From DASTPP01 sp035762175 (GTDB lineage: Bacteria; Myxococcota_A; Polyangia; Polyangiales; Polyangiaceae), in NCBI GenBank assembly GCA_035762175.1, contig DASTPP010000166.1, forward strand, positions 1 through 18,268: a stretch of 18,268 nucleotides of DNA, written 5' to 3'. Positions 16,640-18,268 of the stretch are shown here, in pieces. Below the pieces are notes generated by a model that had not been told where the DNA came from, searched no databases, and saw only the letters and a program-made list of their open reading frames with translations. The position numbers and the translations under genes were made by a program. Position 1 is the first letter of the stretch; each line of letters opens with the position of its first letter.

Positions 16640-17059
16640 GGTCGAGAGGCGAGCCCTTCGGGGCCCGCCGAGTGGCCGGCGAGGCCTGGCGAAAGCTCCG
16701 GGGGGCTTGTCGAGTTCTCGGCGCGGCCCGACGAGAACCAAGAGAGGTCTGTCGGCTTCGAAAAGGCCCCAAAAGGCTTCCTCCGAGGGCACCCCCCGAA
16801 AGGGCTCAGGCCGTGTGAGCGGCCCGACAGCCGTTTTTCGCCGCTCGACAAGCCCCAGCAGGCTTGGGGCAGGGCCTTCGGCCATCTCGGGAGGCCCTTT
16901 CGAGCTTTGAACAAGGCCCCCGGCGACCCCGAGAGGCCGTTTGGGGCTCGGAACAAGGCTCCCGACCAGCTTAAGAGGCCCTTTCGCGCCCTGAGCGAGG
17001 CCCTCTGGCGATGGCGTAGTGCTTCGGCGGCGCACCTCCAAGGCCAAGCGTCCGAAGCG
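16640..17059. repeat. Degenerate 21-bp tandem array (about 20 units)
   Basis: Most units begin AGGCC or AAGGC and keep a strict 21-base register. Good examples start at 16829, 16850, 16871, 16892, 16913, 16934, 16955, 16976 and 16997. Because 21 is a multiple of three, any open frame reads as heptads: on the minus strand KGLLSWS, GALFRAP, NGLSGSP, GALFKAR, KGLPRWP. One register slip occurs near 16787-16807. The left boundary is vague. Confidence 0.7.
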
Positions 17060-17126
17060 AAGGGGCGGCCGGGCGGAGGGCGAGAGGAGCCTCGATGGGT
17101 TCGGGGGCGCCGAACCTTCAAGGCGA

Positions 17127-17390
17127 AACCCTGACCGCCTCAGGGTTTGATCCTCAAGCGGTCAAGGTTGAACCCTCAGCTCGTGAGGGTTGAACCCTCC
17201 GGCGGTCAGGGTTGAACCTTGGCGCGGTCAAGGTTCAACCCTCCGGCGGTCAGGGTTGAACCTTGGCGCGGTCAAGGTTGAACCCTCACCGCGTCAGGGT
17301 CGGGGCATGGCGGCGCCTCGGTTCGACGCTGAACGCGTCTAGGGTCAACCTCGCCGCCGTCAGGCGACAACTCTGCGCGAGCGAGCCGAA
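17127..17390. repeat. 22-bp tandem array of palindromic units (8 clear, 4 degenerate)
   Basis: Eight units fill 17127-17302 in exact 22-base steps, and four weaker ones continue in register to 17390. Most clear units have arms AACCCT...AGGGTT around a 9-base core. Units at 17215 and 17259 instead have AACCTT...AAGGTT, so both arms changed together. Two consecutive 44-bp blocks (17193-17236 and 17237-17280) differ at one base, which indicates recent duplication. A period of 22 cannot be coding. Confidence 0.9.
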
Positions 17391-17580
17391 CCTTCGCAGG
17401 GCCGTTCTGCGTGCTCGGGCGCCGGCACGACGCGGTTCACCAGGGCGCTGCTCGGCACTTTCGAAACTGTGCGCCTGACCTTGCATCGGGGCGAGATCTC
17501 GCCGCGACCGTGCTCACGCGGGCCGGTTCGCGGAGGGCGTCTCTGCAAAGCGAGAGCGGCGCGCGAGCCTCATGGTAGGG

Positions 17581-17596
17581 TGTGGCGGGGGCCACA
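17581..17596 (+). promoter_or_regulatory. Palindrome around the ribosome-binding site of the MNT-HEPN gene
   Basis: TGTGGC (17581-17586) and GCCACA (17591-17596) form a perfect 6-bp inverted repeat, with GGGG as the centre. The right arm abuts the ATG at 17597. As RNA it would be a hairpin presenting or hiding the Shine-Dalgarno; as DNA it could be an operator. Confidence 0.45.
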
Positions 17597-18268
17597 ATGA
17601 AGACCTCGCTCGAACACTTGCCCGACAAGAAGCGGCGGCAGCTCGAGGCGATCGCCAAGCGCATTCGCCTCGACGCGCCCGCGGCCGACCTCATCTTGCT
17701 CTTCGGCAGCCACGCCCGCGGCGACTGGGTCGAAGACAAGAGCACCGGCTACCGCAGCGACTTCGACCTGCTCGTCGTCACGCAGAGCCCCGAGGCCGCC
17801 GCCGACACGTCCCGGTGGCACCGCGTCGAAGACGCGATTCGCCCGATCGCCTCGCCCTCGACCGTGACGCTCTTGGTCTACGACCTGCGCACGCTCAACC
17901 AAGAGCTGCGGCGGGGGCAGTTCTTCTACGTCGAGATCGTCTCGCAGAGCGTCGTGCTCTTCGACGCCAACCGCTTCACGCTCGCCCGGCCGAAGGGCGC
18001 GACGCCCGAAGAGCGGCAGGCCATCGCGCGCGAGTACTTCGAGCACTGGTTCGGCTCGGCCGACGGCTTCTTCGCGATGTACGAGTTCGGCCTTCAGCGG
18101 GGCGACAACAGCATCTCGGCCTTCCAGCTGCATCAGGCGACCGAGCGCTACTTCGCGGCGGCGCTCTTGGTGTTCACGGGCACGAAGCCGACGACGCACA
18201 AGCTCGACGAGCTCGCGGCGATGGTCGCGCCGCTGCACCCGCTCTTGGCCGAGCCCTTCCCGATGGCG
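17597..18268 (+). CDS. Fused nucleotidyltransferase (MNT)-HEPN protein, 3' end beyond the window
   Basis: The frame is open from the ATG at 17597 to the window end (224 residues, no stop). Residues about 20-115 form a minimal nucleotidyltransferase with LLFGSHARGDW (G37-S38) and the metal-binding pair D55/D57 in SDFDLLVV. From about 140 a HEPN domain follows: REYFEHWFGSADGFF, then AFQLHQATERYFAAALLVFTG and PTTHKLDEL, the pattern of substrate-binding or toxin-type HEPN domains. In MNT-HEPN toxin-antitoxin pairs the two parts are usually separate proteins, whereas here they are fused. REYFEH (145-150) formally fits Rx4-6H but sits at the start of the domain, not where the RNase motif is normally found. 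The missing C-terminus prevents a verdict. A palindrome around the ribosome-binding site suggests control of expression. Confidence 0.85.
   Translation, partial: MKTSLEHLPDKKRRQLEAIAKRIRLDAPAADLILLFGSHARGDWVEDKSTGYRSDFDLLVVTQSPEAAADTSRWHRVEDAIRPIASPSTVTLLVYDLRTLNQELRRGQFFYVEIVSQSVVLFDANRFTLARPKGATPEERQAIAREYFEHWFGSADGFFAMYEFGLQRGDNSISAFQLHQATERYFAAALLVFTGTKPTTHKLDELAAMVAPLHPLLAEPFPMA

Larger units (their letters stand above)
16330..17596. other. 1.27-kb region without a convincing gene between divergent NLR-like and MNT-HEPN genes
   Basis: The minus-strand frame of the NLR-like gene stays open to 17121, but the extra residues are Gly/Pro/Arg/Ser-rich and largely tandem heptads, so I treat it as non-coding. 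It contains a 108-bp palindrome and two tandem arrays, listed separately. In 17391-17580 I see nothing specific. Promoters for both flanking genes must lie here but were not identified. Confidence 0.6.

Noticed and set aside
16330..17121. N-terminal extension of the NLR-like protein through the 21-bp array
   Set aside because: Composition is repetitive and unlike a domain, and the nucleosidase fold starts right after the ATG at 16329. Kept as an open question in findings.
17127..17390. CRISPR array
   Set aside because: Units of 22 bp are contiguous with no unique spacers of 30 bases or more, and no cas genes are present.
18029..18046. REYFEH as the catalytic HEPN RNase motif
   Set aside because: It lies at the start of the HEPN domain, whereas the Rx4-6H motif normally sits late in the fold, which is beyond the window.

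Overview
The window is very GC-rich, and nearly every position is open in several frames, so most long ORFs are shadows. The composition, the kinase motif VVHRDVSPHNV and the radical-SAM YgiQ protein suggest a member of the Myxococcota (former delta-proteobacteria). This is an inference from recall; nothing could be searched here. No rRNA, tRNA, transposase or CRISPR array was seen.

Layout. Positions 1-6988 hold seven minus-strand genes. Transcribed first is a compact ATGA-overlapped operon: SRPBCC-fold lipoprotein, LolD-like ABC ATPase, and a polytopic membrane protein with a CPYC motif (6988 to 4504). After a 290-bp gap with an AT-rich promoter-like patch come a membrane-anchored Ser/Thr kinase with a PEGA domain, a NosL-like CxxCGM protein, the PLP-homeostasis protein YggS, and RarA (MgsA), which runs off the left edge. 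A small secreted or membrane protein (minus, 7593-7312) and YgiQ (plus, 7658-9613) diverge from a 64-bp spacer. A small unknown gene follows YgiQ.

From about 10.1 kb the content becomes accessory and defence-like. A GTGA-coupled pair (10108-12326) encodes an AlbA_2/Schlafen-type protein with a degenerate GHKL-like C-terminus and a ParA-type deviant-Walker ATPase. Next are a nested inverted-repeat element (12388-12630), a degraded-looking stretch and a small unknown gene with a neat candidate promoter/operator. Then comes a prokaryotic NLR-like STAND protein (16329-13969 minus): a shortened nucleoside-phosphorylase-like domain, an NB-ARC-type ATPase and TPR repeats. Upstream of it lie 1.27 kb without a convincing gene. 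That gap holds a 108-bp imperfect palindrome, a degenerate 21-bp tandem array and a 22-bp tandem array whose unit arms co-vary as inverted repeats. A fused nucleotidyltransferase-HEPN protein runs off the right edge.

The most interesting material is (1) the NLR-like protein with an apparently incomplete nucleosidase effector, (2) the AlbA_2-GHKL/ParA pair as a possible undescribed two-gene system, and (3) the paired 21-bp and 22-bp repeat arrays. The defence roles are inferred from domain content and neighbourhood, not shown by the sequence.
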